Origin: Neolewinella aurantiaca
GTDB taxonomy: Bacteria > Bacteroidota > Bacteroidia > Chitinophagales > Saprospiraceae
DNA: 64,000 nt
Direction of reading: 5' to 3'
NCBI RefSeq assembly: GCF_008014675.1
Contig: NZ_VOXD01000004.1
Location: forward strand, 176,945-240,944
Part shown: positions 43,110 through 51,358 of the stretch, piece by piece
Layout of the letters: the number at the start of each line of letters is the position of its first letter
Numbering within the stretch: the first letter of the stretch is position 1
Program-made: the position numbers and the translations under genes
Notes under the pieces: model-generated
What the model was told of the DNA's origin: nothing
The model's database searches: none
What the model saw: only the letters and a program-made list of their open reading frames with translations

Positions 43110-45266
43110 CTATTTTTCGGGTTCTGCCTGTATGTCGGTACCAAGTCGCTGCAGGTAAGCAATCAGGGCTACGATCTGCCGTTCTTCCAGTTCCTCGTCT
43201 TCGACGCCCTGGTCACGGAGGTCGGCCGCAATCTCAGCAGCCTGCTCTTTGAGGTCGTCGATGGCGACGTCGGCGTAGCCGTCGGGGTAGGGCGTGCCCA
43301 GGCTCTGCAGTACCCGGATTTTAGCGGGCAGGTAGCTCGCGTCGTACTTACGCTCGAGCATCCATGAGTAGGGAGGCATGATACTGCCCGGGCTCGTGGA
43401 GTTGGGGTCTTCCATGTGGCGGTAGTGCCAGAGGTTGAGGTACTTGCCACCAAGGCGGTGAACGTCGGGCCCGGTCCGCTTACTTCCCCACAGGTGAGGG
43501 CGGTCGTAGATGAATTCGCCAGACATCGAGTACTGCCCGTAACGCTCCGTCTCAGAGCGGAAAGGCCGGATCATCTGGCTGTGGCAGTTGTTACAGCCGT
43601 TTGCGATGTAGATGTCGCGTCCCTCTAGTTCCAGTGGAGTGTACGGTTTGACGGAGGCGATGGTCGGTACGTTGTCGTCGACAATAACCATCGGGAAGAT
43701 CTCCGCTAACCCGCCAATCAGAATTACTACGGTGGAACCAACGAGCATCTGTACGGGACGGCGCTCGATCCAACGGTGCCAGTTTTCACCTTTGTGCCCT
43801 CCGGGACTAGCCGCCAGGGGCGGAGCGGAAGCTGGTTCGTTGGGCAGGAAGTCACCCTGTTTTACCGTTTTGATCAGGTTGTAGATCATGATGAACACGC
43901 CCGCTACGTAGATCGTACCACCAAAGGCACGCAGCATGTACATCGGGAGAATGGCATCGACCGTTTCGAGGAAGTTACCGTACTGCAGCAGACCGTCGGG
44001 GGTGAATTGTTTCCACATGGCGCTCTGCGTCCATCCGGCCCAGTACAGAGGGACGGCGTAAAAGAGCGTACCCAGGGTTGCGATCCAGAAGTGGACGTTG
44101 GCGAGGCTCGTGCTGTAAAGTTTAGTCCGGAAGATTTTCGGGAAGATGTAATAGAGCACACCGAAGGTGAGCATACCGTTCCAGCCCAGGGTTCCGATGT
44201 GAACGTGGCCTACCGTCCAGTCGGTGTAGTGACTGATGGCGTTGACGCTTTTGATGGAGAGCAACGGCCCTTCCAGCGTAGCCATACCGTAGGCGGTGAT
44301 GGCCACCACAAACATTTTCAGAACCGGATCTTCGCGTACTTTATCCCACGCTCCGCGGAGGGTGAGCAGGCCGTTGAGCATACCACCCCAACTTGGGGCA
44401 ATAAGCATCAGGCTGAATACCATACCGAGGCTTTGGGCCCAATCAGGAAGACTGGTGTAAAGCAAGTGGTGAGGGCCGGCCCAGATGTAGATGAAAATCA
44501 GCGCCCAGAAGTGAATGATCGAAAGCCGGTAACTGAAAACGGGGCGGTTGGCTGCTTTGGGCAGGAAGTAGTACATCAGGCCCAGGTAAGGTGTGGTCAG
44601 GAAGAATGCCACCGCATTGTGTCCGTACCACCACTGTATCAAAGCGTCCTGTACCCCGGCGAAGACGGGGTAACTGTGGATGAAGTTGTAGGGGAGCTCA
44701 AGACTGTTGCCTACGTGAAGTACCGTTACCGTTACCCAGGTGCCGATGTAGAACCAGATCGCAACGTAAAGGTGCCGCTCGCGGCGCTTGAGGATGGTCA
44801 TGAACATATTGATCCCGAAAATGATCCAGATCAGCGCAATACCGATATCGATTGGCCATTCCAGCTCAGCGTATTCTTTACTGGTCGTTATCCCCAGTGG
44901 AAGGGTAATCGCCGCCGCCAGAATGATGGCTTGCCAGCCGTAGAAGTGAATCGCGCTCAGCAGGTCGGAGTACATTCTCGTCTTCAGCAATCGCTGTAAC
45001 GAGTAGTAAACGCCCATGTAAATGCCGTTGCCGACAAAAGCGAAAATCACCGCATTAGTGTGCAGCGGACGGAGGCGACCAAAAGTCAGCTCAGCGGTGA
45101 AATTGAGCGATGGCCATACCAGTTGGAGTGCAGCCCAGAGGCCAACGATCATCCCGATCAGGCCCCAAAAGGCCGTAGCGTAGGCAAACCGTTTGACGCT
45201 TGTATTGTCGTACTCAAAATGCTCCAGCGCGAGTTTTTCGGCGGGTGTAGCAGTTGTTTCAGTCAT
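43110..45266 (-). CDS. ccoN: cbb3-type cytochrome c oxidase fused subunits I and II (CcoNO)
   Basis: About 718 residues. The N-terminal 480 are CcoN, the heme b/heme b3-CuB subunit: twelve helices with conserved LRPLHTNAVIFAFVGNGIY, WYGHNAVAFFLTTPYLG, YIWAGPHHLLYTSLPDW and DWTVGHVHIGTLGWNG His ligands. After two further spans the C-terminus is CcoO with one c-type heme (NGCNNCHSQMIRPF), GPDVHRLGGKY and MPPYSWML (Met ligand region). Fusion of the two subunits is a known Bacteroidota variant. ATG 45266 (MTETTATPAEK) is chosen because upstream codons overlap ccoS. Confidence 0.95.
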   Translation of the reverse strand: MTETTATPAEKLALEHFEYDNTSVKRFAYATAFWGLIGMIVGLWAALQLVWPSLNFTAELTFGRLRPLHTNAVIFAFVGNGIYMGVYYSLQRLLKTRMYSDLLSAIHFYGWQAIILAAAITLPLGITTSKEYAELEWPIDIGIALIWIIFGINMFMTILKRRERHLYVAIWFYIGTWVTVTVLHVGNSLELPYNFIHSYPVFAGVQDALIQWWYGHNAVAFFLTTPYLGLMYYFLPKAANRPVFSYRLSIIHFWALIFIYIWAGPHHLLYTSLPDWAQSLGMVFSLMLIAPSWGGMLNGLLTLRGAWDKVREDPVLKMFVVAITAYGMATLEGPLLSIKSVNAISHYTDWTVGHVHIGTLGWNGMLTFGVLYYIFPKIFRTKLYSTSLANVHFWIATLGTLFYAVPLYWAGWTQSAMWKQFTPDGLLQYGNFLETVDAILPMYMLRAFGGTIYVAGVFIMIYNLIKTVKQGDFLPNEPASAPPLAASPGGHKGENWHRWIERRPVQMLVGSTVVILIGGLAEIFPMVIVDDNVPTIASVKPYTPLELEGRDIYIANGCNNCHSQMIRPFRSETERYGQYSMSGEFIYDRPHLWGSKRTGPDVHRLGGKYLNLWHYRHMEDPNSTSPGSIMPPYSWMLERKYDASYLPAKIRVLQSLGTPYPDGYADVAIDDLKEQAAEIAADLRDQGVEDEELEERQIVALIAYLQRLGTDIQAEPEK

Positions 45267-45417
45267 CTTCAGATGCTTTGGGGTCCTCGAATAAGATTCT
45301 AATGGATGGGGTAACCTCATCGTCGTACTGGCCGGTACCAACCGCCCAGAAAAAAGCAACCAGGAAGCCGATGGCTACCAGAAGGCTGACGATGATGAGT
45401 AGTAAGATTACTTTCAT
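45259..45417 (-). CDS. ccoS: CcoS cbb3 maturation protein
   Basis: 52 residues: MKVILLLIIVSLLVAIGFLV...FFWAVGTGQYDDEVTPSIRILFED. One membrane helix followed by the W-G-QYDD and P-RIL-ED signature of CcoS, needed for cofactor insertion into cbb3 oxidase. I start at the second Met (45417), which removes a non-conserved 27-residue extension. Its end overlaps the ccoNO start by 8 bp. Confidence 0.9.
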   Translation of the reverse strand: MKVILLLIIVSLLVAIGFLVAFFWAVGTGQYDDEVTPSIRILFEDPKASEDD

Positions 45418-45490
45418 GGGTATTCCCTTATTTACGACTGCAAGGTGCGGGTAAGTCGCGGGGTATGAAATGAGGCGTGTCAGGGGAAGG

Positions 45491-45506
45491 AATGACATTT
45501 GTCATT
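45491..45506. promoter_or_regulatory. CRP/FNR-like palindrome AATGAC-ATTT-GTCATT
   Basis: Perfect 6-4-6 palindrome with TGAC-N4-GTCA core, overlapping the end of fixI and lying 74 bp upstream of ccoS. Candidate operator for the REC-CRP regulator controlling the ccoS-NO-Q-P unit. Confidence 0.6.
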
Positions 45507-47973
45507 GGTGGGTCGTGACCGCCGACAAGCTGTCGTATTTGCTGTCATTAGCCTGATCTTGTACACTTTTTTGGTACACAATTCCTGCACCCAGAGAAGC
45601 GACAATGACAATCGTCACGGAACTGAGGGGCATCAGTATTGCCGCAATAACCGGGCTTAGTGCTCCGGTCACGGCGTAAGAGAGTCCTACTACGTTATAA
45701 GCGAAGGCCAGTAAATAAGTGATGATCATCACCCATTTCATTCGGCCGGAGGCGAGCAGTACATCTGGCAACGAGGTGAGGCGGTCAGATTTCACAATGC
45801 CGTCACAAGCCGGGTTGAAGCGTGCTTCGTCTTCGTTGACCGCAAGCCCGACGTTGGCCGTAGCAAGCGCCCCGGCATCGTTCAGGCCATCTCCAACCAT
45901 GAGGACGTGAGCGTTCCGTCGCTGTAAGTCGTTGATGTGGCTGCGTTTATTGAAAGGCGTTTGCCGGAAGAGTATCTTTTCCGGAGCCAGGTAGGGTTCC
46001 CAAAATGGGTCTGCCGGAGGTTGGTCTCCCGACAGCAGCCAGGTGTCGCCGCTTTCTCCAACGGAGTAAAGCATTTCGTCTATTCCGTCCCGCAAAACGG
46101 TCTGTTGGGCTTTGAGGCTAAAGCACAATAGGTCATCTACAACCGCAAAGGTGCCTTCCTGGTAATGGGGGAAGCCACAGAAGGCCGGGCTCCCGATCCT
46201 GAAGTTGTGCCCCTGGTGTTCCAGTAAGATACCCTGACCGGTCCGCTCGGTCACATTCCCGATTCGGGGGTGAACATGAGATTGCTCTCCGGACGCCAGG
46301 GCCTCTGAGATGGCCTGACTGCGTGGATGACTTGATTGCCGGGCCATGGCCAGGAATACTGCTTCGTAGTCTGCGGATCGGGGCATGACGAACGTCAGTT
46401 CAGTGTCTTTCTGCTCTTCGGTGAGGGTGCCCGTTTTGTCGAAGACAAACGTATCCGTTTTCCCCAGCCGCTCGATCACCGCCGGACCACGGAAGTAATA
46501 GCCCGAACGCGCCAGTAAACGTTGTAACGTGCCGTAAGCAAAAGGAGCGGCGAGGGCGAGGGCGCAGGGGCAGGCAATTATTAAAACAGCAGTGGCCGCC
46601 CGGTAGGCAAGGGAGGTGTCGGTTTGGTACCAGTAGGCGAGGGTGCCGGCAGCCAGCAGCAGAATGGTGGCGGTAAATATCCGGATGAGCCATTCGGGAG
46701 GTGCAACGTCAGCACGCTTGGTGTTTTCTCCTTCCCGTAACCAAAGCTGAAGCAGGTAGCTCTGGTCGGGTGGCTTGGTTACCGCAATGCGAAGTGAGGA
46801 AGACGTAGCGCGGCCACCGGCAAAAACTTCGTCTCCTTCGTTGGCCGGGCGGGGCGCAGCCTCGCCGGTAACAAAGCTGTAGTCGATGCCGTGGGCTGCG
46901 GGGCTAAGCAACCGGCCATCGGCCGGGATGAGGTTGCCGGGGCGAACAGAAAGGATGTCGCCTGCCGCCAGGTCTTCGCTGGCTACGGGCTCGGGGGTGC
47001 CGTCTTTGGCCTCGCGGTAAGCCGCTACGGGGAAGTAGTCGCGGTAGTCGCGGTCGAAATTGAGGCGGGCAAAGCTGTACGTCTGGAACCACCGCCCGAT
47101 GAGCAGAAAGAAAACAAGTCCGGCGAGGCTGTCGAGGTAACCGGATCCCACACCAGCTATGATTTCGTACACCGAGCGGCCAAACAACGCCAGCATACCG
47201 AGGGCAATGGGTAAGTCGATGGTCACCTGCCGGCTGCGTACTGCGTACCAGGCAGTAGTGAAAAAGCCCCGTCCGGCGTAAAGAACAACCGGAAGACTGA
47301 GAACGAGCAGGAGGTAGTTCATTGCTTCACCAACCCACCTTGCACCTGCGCCCGCGCCCGCCAGCATTTCCGATAAGCCGAAGTACTCGGGAAAACTGAG
47401 CAGCATGATGTTGCCAAAACAAAAACCCGCCACGCCAATGCGGTAAATGAGCGCCCGGTTTGTTTTTCCGGCAACCACCTCGCCCTGCACCCGGAAGTGC
47501 GGCGGGTAGCCGATCCGGTCCAGCATCTCCGCCACCTGGCGCAGTTCCAGCACCCGGGGATCAAAGACAATCGTAGCCAGTTTGTTGCTGAAATTAATGC
47601 TGCACGACCTTACTCCGGGTAAAAGCTGAGGAAGCCTTTCTAAAAGCCAAATGCAGGACGAACAATGAATGCCCGGTAATTCCAGTTCAACGTGGCAGCG
47701 TGTGTCGTCGCGGTAACGAACAAATCGTTCCGCCAGCTTCGGTACCTCCAGCCACGCGTAATCGCGGTCGTTTACTGCTTGTTGTTTGGCGCCAGCCCGG
47801 TCATCGATCCGGTAAAAGTCAAGAAGGTTGTTGTCCTTCAGGATCGAGTAAACCGTAGCGCAGCCCGAACAGCAAAAGGTGTGCTGGCCCTGCGTTACGG
47901 TGTCTTTTCCGCAGGCGTCTCCGCAATGCGTACAGTGAGATGATACCATGGATGAAGCTGGAGGCTGTCCCAT
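45502..47973 (-). CDS. fixI: FixI/CcoI copper-transporting P-type ATPase
   Basis: About 823 residues. The N-terminus has a Cys-rich metal site (CTHCGDACG...CCSGC) and a heavy-metal-associated domain (GIHCSSCIWLLERL). Eight membrane helices include the metal-translocation motif CPCALALAAPF. The cytoplasmic part carries FDKTGTLTEE (phospho-Asp) and GDGLNDAGALATANVGLAVN. The family exports Cu(I) to the periplasm for CuB insertion in cbb3 oxidase. ATG 47973 (MGQPPASS) is preferred, as the longer ORF invades hemN. A motif copy (47340) encodes AGAGAGAR in a loop between membrane segments. Confidence 0.93.
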   Translation of the reverse strand: MGQPPASSMVSSHCTHCGDACGKDTVTQGQHTFCCSGCATVYSILKDNNLLDFYRIDDRAGAKQQAVNDRDYAWLEVPKLAERFVRYRDDTRCHVELELPGIHCSSCIWLLERLPQLLPGVRSCSINFSNKLATIVFDPRVLELRQVAEMLDRIGYPPHFRVQGEVVAGKTNRALIYRIGVAGFCFGNIMLLSFPEYFGLSEMLAGAGAGARWVGEAMNYLLLVLSLPVVLYAGRGFFTTAWYAVRSRQVTIDLPIALGMLALFGRSVYEIIAGVGSGYLDSLAGLVFFLLIGRWFQTYSFARLNFDRDYRDYFPVAAYREAKDGTPEPVASEDLAAGDILSVRPGNLIPADGRLLSPAAHGIDYSFVTGEAAPRPANEGDEVFAGGRATSSSLRIAVTKPPDQSYLLQLWLREGENTKRADVAPPEWLIRIFTATILLLAAGTLAYWYQTDTSLAYRAATAVLIIACPCALALAAPFAYGTLQRLLARSGYYFRGPAVIERLGKTDTFVFDKTGTLTEEQKDTELTFVMPRSADYEAVFLAMARQSSHPRSQAISEALASGEQSHVHPRIGNVTERTGQGILLEHQGHNFRIGSPAFCGFPHYQEGTFAVVDDLLCFSLKAQQTVLRDGIDEMLYSVGESGDTWLLSGDQPPADPFWEPYLAPEKILFRQTPFNKRSHINDLQRRNAHVLMVGDGLNDAGALATANVGLAVNEDEARFNPACDGIVKSDRLTSLPDVLLASGRMKWVMIITYLLAFAYNVVGLSYAVTGALSPVIAAILMPLSSVTIVIVASLGAGIVYQKSVQDQANDSKYDSLSAVTTHQ
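47340..47359 (-). repeat. Dispersed motif copy inside fixI
   Basis: TTGCACCTGCGCCCGCGCCC on the plus strand, antisense to the gene, encoding AGAGAGAR in an extramembrane loop. Confidence 0.6.
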
Positions 47974-48034
47974 TTTGTGTGATGGTTTAGACTTGTAAAA
48001 GCAAATGGTTTTCGGGCGCCATCCCCCGTGGTGA

Positions 48035-49384
48035 TCAGATTGACTGACTGAAAGTCTTTGCCGAGGGCTGCCGCGCCCAGTAGTAGTCGTCGAGCGGAAG
48101 GCAGATGTTGCGCAAAAAGGGTTTGCCGTGGGCCGTGACTTCAACACGGTAGGGTGAGCGGGTGATTATGCCGTCGGCGGCCATGTCGTTCCAGTGTTCC
48201 ACCGCCCGGCCGAGTGCCTCACACCGCTGCTCTTCGGCGTACCATTCGGTGTACCCCTTACACATCAGGTTCAGGATGTGGCGGCGAACTATCTGGTCTT
48301 CACTGCTGAGTTTATGCCCCTTCACAAGCGGCAGACGTCCTTCCCCGATTACGGCTTGCGTATAGGCTTCCACTTTTTTCTCGTTCTGAACGAAAGTGTC
48401 CCAACTGTCCCCGATCGAGGAACAGCCAAGGGCCAGGGTAACGGGTGTATTGGCGGTGGTGTACCCCATGAAGTTGCGGTGCAGCCGGCCGTTTGCTGCG
48501 GCCCGGGCGAGATCGTCTTCGGGCAGCGAGAAGTGGTCGAGGCCAATATCTTCGTAGCCGCTGCTTTCCAGCAAATCGCGGCCGGTGGCGTACAACTGCC
48601 ATTTTTTGTCCCCCTTTGGCAGGTCATTTTCGTCGTAAGCCCGCTGCCCGGGACTAACCCAGGGTACGTGGGCGTATCCATAAAAAGCGATGCGCTCAGG
48701 GCGCATTTCCTGGATTTTTACAACGCTGCGAACGATGTCGTTCTGTGTTTGCCGGGGCAAACCGTAGATCACGTCGAAGTTGATCGATTTATAACCAATC
48801 TTCCGGGCGGCCTCTACGGTTCGTTCCACTTCTTCGGCCGTTTGGCGGCGGTTGATCAGGCGCATGATCTCCGGATTGAAGTCCTGCACCCCGATACTGA
48901 CCCGGTTGAAGCCCCGGTCTGCAAGCGACTGCAGGTGTTCGGGAGTGGTGCTGTTGGGGTGAGCCTCGAACCCGAAGGAATGATCATCGGCTACATCGGC
49001 ATCCTTCAGGATGCCGTCGATCAGGCGCCCGAGTTCGGCGGGAGAGAAAAAAGTAGGCGTTCCGCCGCCGAGATGAAGCTCTTTCAGGCGCGGCCGCAGG
49101 TGCAGGGAACGGACGTAAATAGCCCACTCTGCCAGAACCGCATCGATGTACGGCGCTTCTACTTCGTGCCGTTTGGTAATACGCTTGTTGCAGCCGCAAT
49201 ACGTGCAAAGCTCTTCGCAGAATGGCAGGTGGATATAAAGACTAACATCCCGGGTTTCCGCCAGACGGGTGTTCAAACTGCCCAGCCATTGGTCCTGTAC
49301 GGGAGCTTGTACGTCCCAATAAGGTACGGTTGGGTAACTCGTATAACGGGGAACAGGTTTGTTGTATTTATTGATGAGCGTCAC
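48035..49384 (-). CDS. hemN: Oxygen-independent coproporphyrinogen III oxidase (radical SAM)
   Basis: 449 residues. The radical-SAM cluster FCEELCTYCGC (Cx3CxxC plus the extra Cys of HemN) follows YIHLPF, then LHLGGGTPTFF, GFEAHPNST, RVSIGVQDF and NFDVIYGLPRQT. It decarboxylates coproporphyrinogen III without O2, supplying heme under the low oxygen at which cbb3 oxidase is made. It is the first gene of the leftward oxidase block, with three palindromes upstream. A motif copy at 49087 encodes HLRPRL. Confidence 0.95.
   Translation of the reverse strand: MTLINKYNKPVPRYTSYPTVPYWDVQAPVQDQWLGSLNTRLAETRDVSLYIHLPFCEELCTYCGCNKRITKRHEVEAPYIDAVLAEWAIYVRSLHLRPRLKELHLGGGTPTFFSPAELGRLIDGILKDADVADDHSFGFEAHPNSTTPEHLQSLADRGFNRVSIGVQDFNPEIMRLINRRQTAEEVERTVEAARKIGYKSINFDVIYGLPRQTQNDIVRSVVKIQEMRPERIAFYGYAHVPWVSPGQRAYDENDLPKGDKKWQLYATGRDLLESSGYEDIGLDHFSLPEDDLARAAANGRLHRNFMGYTTANTPVTLALGCSSIGDSWDTFVQNEKKVEAYTQAVIGEGRLPLVKGHKLSSEDQIVRRHILNLMCKGYTEWYAEEQRCEALGRAVEHWNDMAADGIITRSPYRVEVTAHGKPFLRNICLPLDDYYWARQPSAKTFSQSI
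49087..49104 (+). repeat. Dispersed motif copy inside hemN
   Basis: GGCGCGGCCGCAGGTGCA, sense orientation, at residues about 94-100 of HemN, a region where homologs usually also have basic/Leu residues, so the codons may be coincidental. Confidence 0.6.
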
Positions 49385-49399
49385 GCGGAGGGGATTGTT

Positions 49400-49413
49400 T
49401 GACCCAAAGGTCA
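49400..49413. promoter_or_regulatory. CRP/FNR-like palindrome TGACC-CAAA-GGTCA
   Basis: Perfect palindrome centred 22 bp upstream of the hemN start codon and 35 bp from the next site. It carries TGAC/GTCA arms like the 45491 site, though with a 6-base gap between them. Confidence 0.5.
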
Positions 49414-49433
49414 GGCACCACTCGTACGTGTTC

Positions 49434-49449
49434 GCTGACGAATGTCAGC
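49434..49449. promoter_or_regulatory. CRP/FNR-like palindrome GCTGAC-GAAT-GTCAGC
   Basis: Perfect 6-4-6 palindrome with the same TGAC-N4-GTCA core and spacing as 45491-45506. A third palindrome, TGATC-TT-GATCA, follows at 49459-49470. Confidence 0.6.
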
Positions 49450-49620
49450 AGAGGAAATGATCTTGATCACAGTGCCGGAAAACGAGATGCCAACCGGGGG
49501 GGGGAGACGCAACTATATATAGCTGCTGACCATGGTACAGATCCCCGGCGCAAAACTCCGGCGGGCCACTTCCGGGCGGCTAATAAGCCCTTTCCTTAAG
49601 CGGTGACCAGACGGAACCCG

Positions 49621-50841
49621 CTAGGCCGAAGCCACCGCCTGAGCAGTAAGTTTATGGTACCGCTCCAGCAGTTTCTCCGCCAGAACACGACGATCATATT
49701 TCTTATGGAAGCGCGCCGCTGCTGCCCGACCGATGCGTTCGAGTTTGCGGCCCCGGGCCAGACAATCCTCGACGGCCTCAACGAATTGCGCCGGCGTATC
49801 GGCGATGAAAAGATCACGACGGTGCTTCGCAGAAATTCCTTCCAAACCGATGGAAGAGGAGATCACTACCCGGCCCAAAGACATTGCTTCCAGAATCTTG
49901 GCCCGCATCCCGCCGCCGCTGAGCAGCGGTACGATGCTGATGCTGTGCGCCGAAACGAAGGTGCAGGCACAGTCTACCTCGCCGTGAACAACTACGTTTT
50001 TCATCCGGAGTTGCTTCAGGCTTTGCGGCATGTTGCGGCCGGCGATGTGAAACTCGATTTCAGGAAAGCGACGATGCATCTCCGGCCAGACATCGTTGAG
50101 GAACCACTGCAGGCCTTCCAGGTTAGGCAGCCAGTCCAGCGAGCCGATGAAGTGAAGACTTGGTGTCTCGCGGTAGCTGTCGTAGGTCGGTTCTCCGCAA
50201 ACGGTGTCGAGGCCGATGGGCAGAACGTGCCGCTCGCCCCGGAACCCCATCCGCTCGAAGCGCTTACCATCACGATCGGTGATGGGCAACAGGAGGTCGT
50301 ATTGGTTCAGTTGAGCTGTTTCGTATTCTTTGAGTTGGCGCGTCAGGTGACGTAAGTACCAGCGCTTGGGCGCAAAGCGGATGTTGGCGCTGCAGCGTTC
50401 CCAGATTTCGTGTTCCACATTGTGGGAGCGCATTACTACCTGCGCCGAAGAATTGCGACGGATGGTGGGTACGTAGGGGGAGAGGTAAAGCGTCTCGAGC
50501 TGAACGACCGCAAAATCTTCTTCAGAGAGCCACTTAGCCAGGGCTGTGTGGTACTCCGGGATGTCGAACCGGCTGATGTGGTAAGACGTGCCACGCACCA
50601 GGTTGCCGAGGGCATCGAAGGGGCTGATCGTGTTGTCCACATTAACGGTTCTGACTTCGCGGTAGTGGGCCATTTTCTCCGGTAGCTCTGTACCGCTGAA
50701 AAAGTGCTTGCTCGTGTTCATCGCCAAAAGGCTAACCTCGCATCCCAATTCGCTGAGGCTCTTACTGAGGCCGTGGATGGCCTGGCTTTCACCGTCTTTA
50801 AGCGGGTAGGGAAACTTCTTGGTTAGTAGTAATAACTTCAT
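49621..50841 (-). CDS. Family 4 (GT-B) glycosyltransferase
   Basis: About 406 residues. The N-terminal half has KLLLLTKKFPYPLKDGESQAI and the linker VMRSHNVEHEIWER. The C-terminal GT4 domain has LHFIGSLDWLPNLEGLQWFL, EFHIAGRNMP and SIVPLLSGGGMRAKILEAMSLGRVVISSSIGLEGI, the nucleotide-sugar binding E-x7-E-type region. It probably acts in surface polysaccharide or glycolipid synthesis. It stands alone, not in an obvious polysaccharide cluster. ATG 50841 (MKLLLLTKK) fits the family start. Confidence 0.9.
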   Translation of the reverse strand: MKLLLLTKKFPYPLKDGESQAIHGLSKSLSELGCEVSLLAMNTSKHFFSGTELPEKMAHYREVRTVNVDNTISPFDALGNLVRGTSYHISRFDIPEYHTALAKWLSEEDFAVVQLETLYLSPYVPTIRRNSSAQVVMRSHNVEHEIWERCSANIRFAPKRWYLRHLTRQLKEYETAQLNQYDLLLPITDRDGKRFERMGFRGERHVLPIGLDTVCGEPTYDSYRETPSLHFIGSLDWLPNLEGLQWFLNDVWPEMHRRFPEIEFHIAGRNMPQSLKQLRMKNVVVHGEVDCACTFVSAHSISIVPLLSGGGMRAKILEAMSLGRVVISSSIGLEGISAKHRRDLFIADTPAQFVEAVEDCLARGRKLERIGRAAAARFHKKYDRRVLAEKLLERYHKLTAQAVASA

Positions 50842-50962
50842 ACTGTGGTGGCGATGTGGTCTCAAAAGTCCAAAAGGTTAAGGACATGCTCTTCGTAGGG
50901 TTGATACCCCCGCAGAGGTAAACGTTGCCTTCAGGCAAATCTTTTTACGGACAGGAAGAGAT

Positions 50963-50983
50963 GGGCGCGAAACGCAGGTACAA
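50963..50983 (+). repeat. Dispersed motif copy with one extra base
   Basis: GGGCGCGA-A-ACGCAGGTACAA: one inserted A and GGTACAA instead of GGTGCAA. It lies 121 bp upstream of the GT4 start, sense orientation. Confidence 0.6.
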
Positions 50984-51198
50984 AGAAAGGGATGCACCAC
51001 CAATGATCACAGGAAAGCCGGCTCCGACTCATGACTTTGGGCCGTTAACTTTAGGACTGTCGGAGGCAGGACATTAGCCTTTATCGTTGCGAGATGGTTT
51101 TCCCGCGATTGGCCCAACGGGCGTTTGCGCAGACAACCGTCGCCGTTACCTCAGGGCACCCGGCAGCAGTTAACCGTTCGTTGGTTGCCCTCAGATAT

Positions 51199-51230
51199 AA
51201 GCCCCGTCCGGGGTTCCGAACGGGGCTTAC
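51199..51230. terminator. GC-rich hairpin (GCCCCGT/ACGGGGC)
   Basis: TAAGCCCCGT and ACGGGGCTTA arms with a CCGG-containing loop. A-rich sequence follows on the plus strand. Possible terminator for the M1 peptidase transcript. Confidence 0.45.
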
Positions 51231-51257
51231 TTCCTAAGAAAAAACGTGAAACGGATT

Positions 51258-51278
51258 TTGCATCCTGCGGCCGCGCCC
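51258..51278 (-). repeat. Dispersed motif variant (TTGCATCC form)
   Basis: TTGCA-TCCTGCGGCCGCGCCC on the plus strand: the TTGCATCC variant also seen at 5626. Antisense to the M1 gene whose stop is 81 bp away. Confidence 0.65.
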
Positions 51279-51358
51279 CGGTAAAGGGAACATCAGCCGG
51301 TTGCTTAGTCGTCGAGCAAAAGAGCATTCAATGACTGCGACCAGATGCCGGGCCGGTT

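Larger units (their letters stand above)
50842..51358. other. Gene-free stretch with motif pair and hairpin
   Basis: 517 bp. It contains two dispersed-motif copies in inverted orientation (50963-50983 and 51258-51278), a TTGCCT/AGGCAA mini-hairpin (50926-50939) and a terminator-like hairpin near 51199-51230. The ORF at 51125-51334 shows no protein features. Confidence 0.55.
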
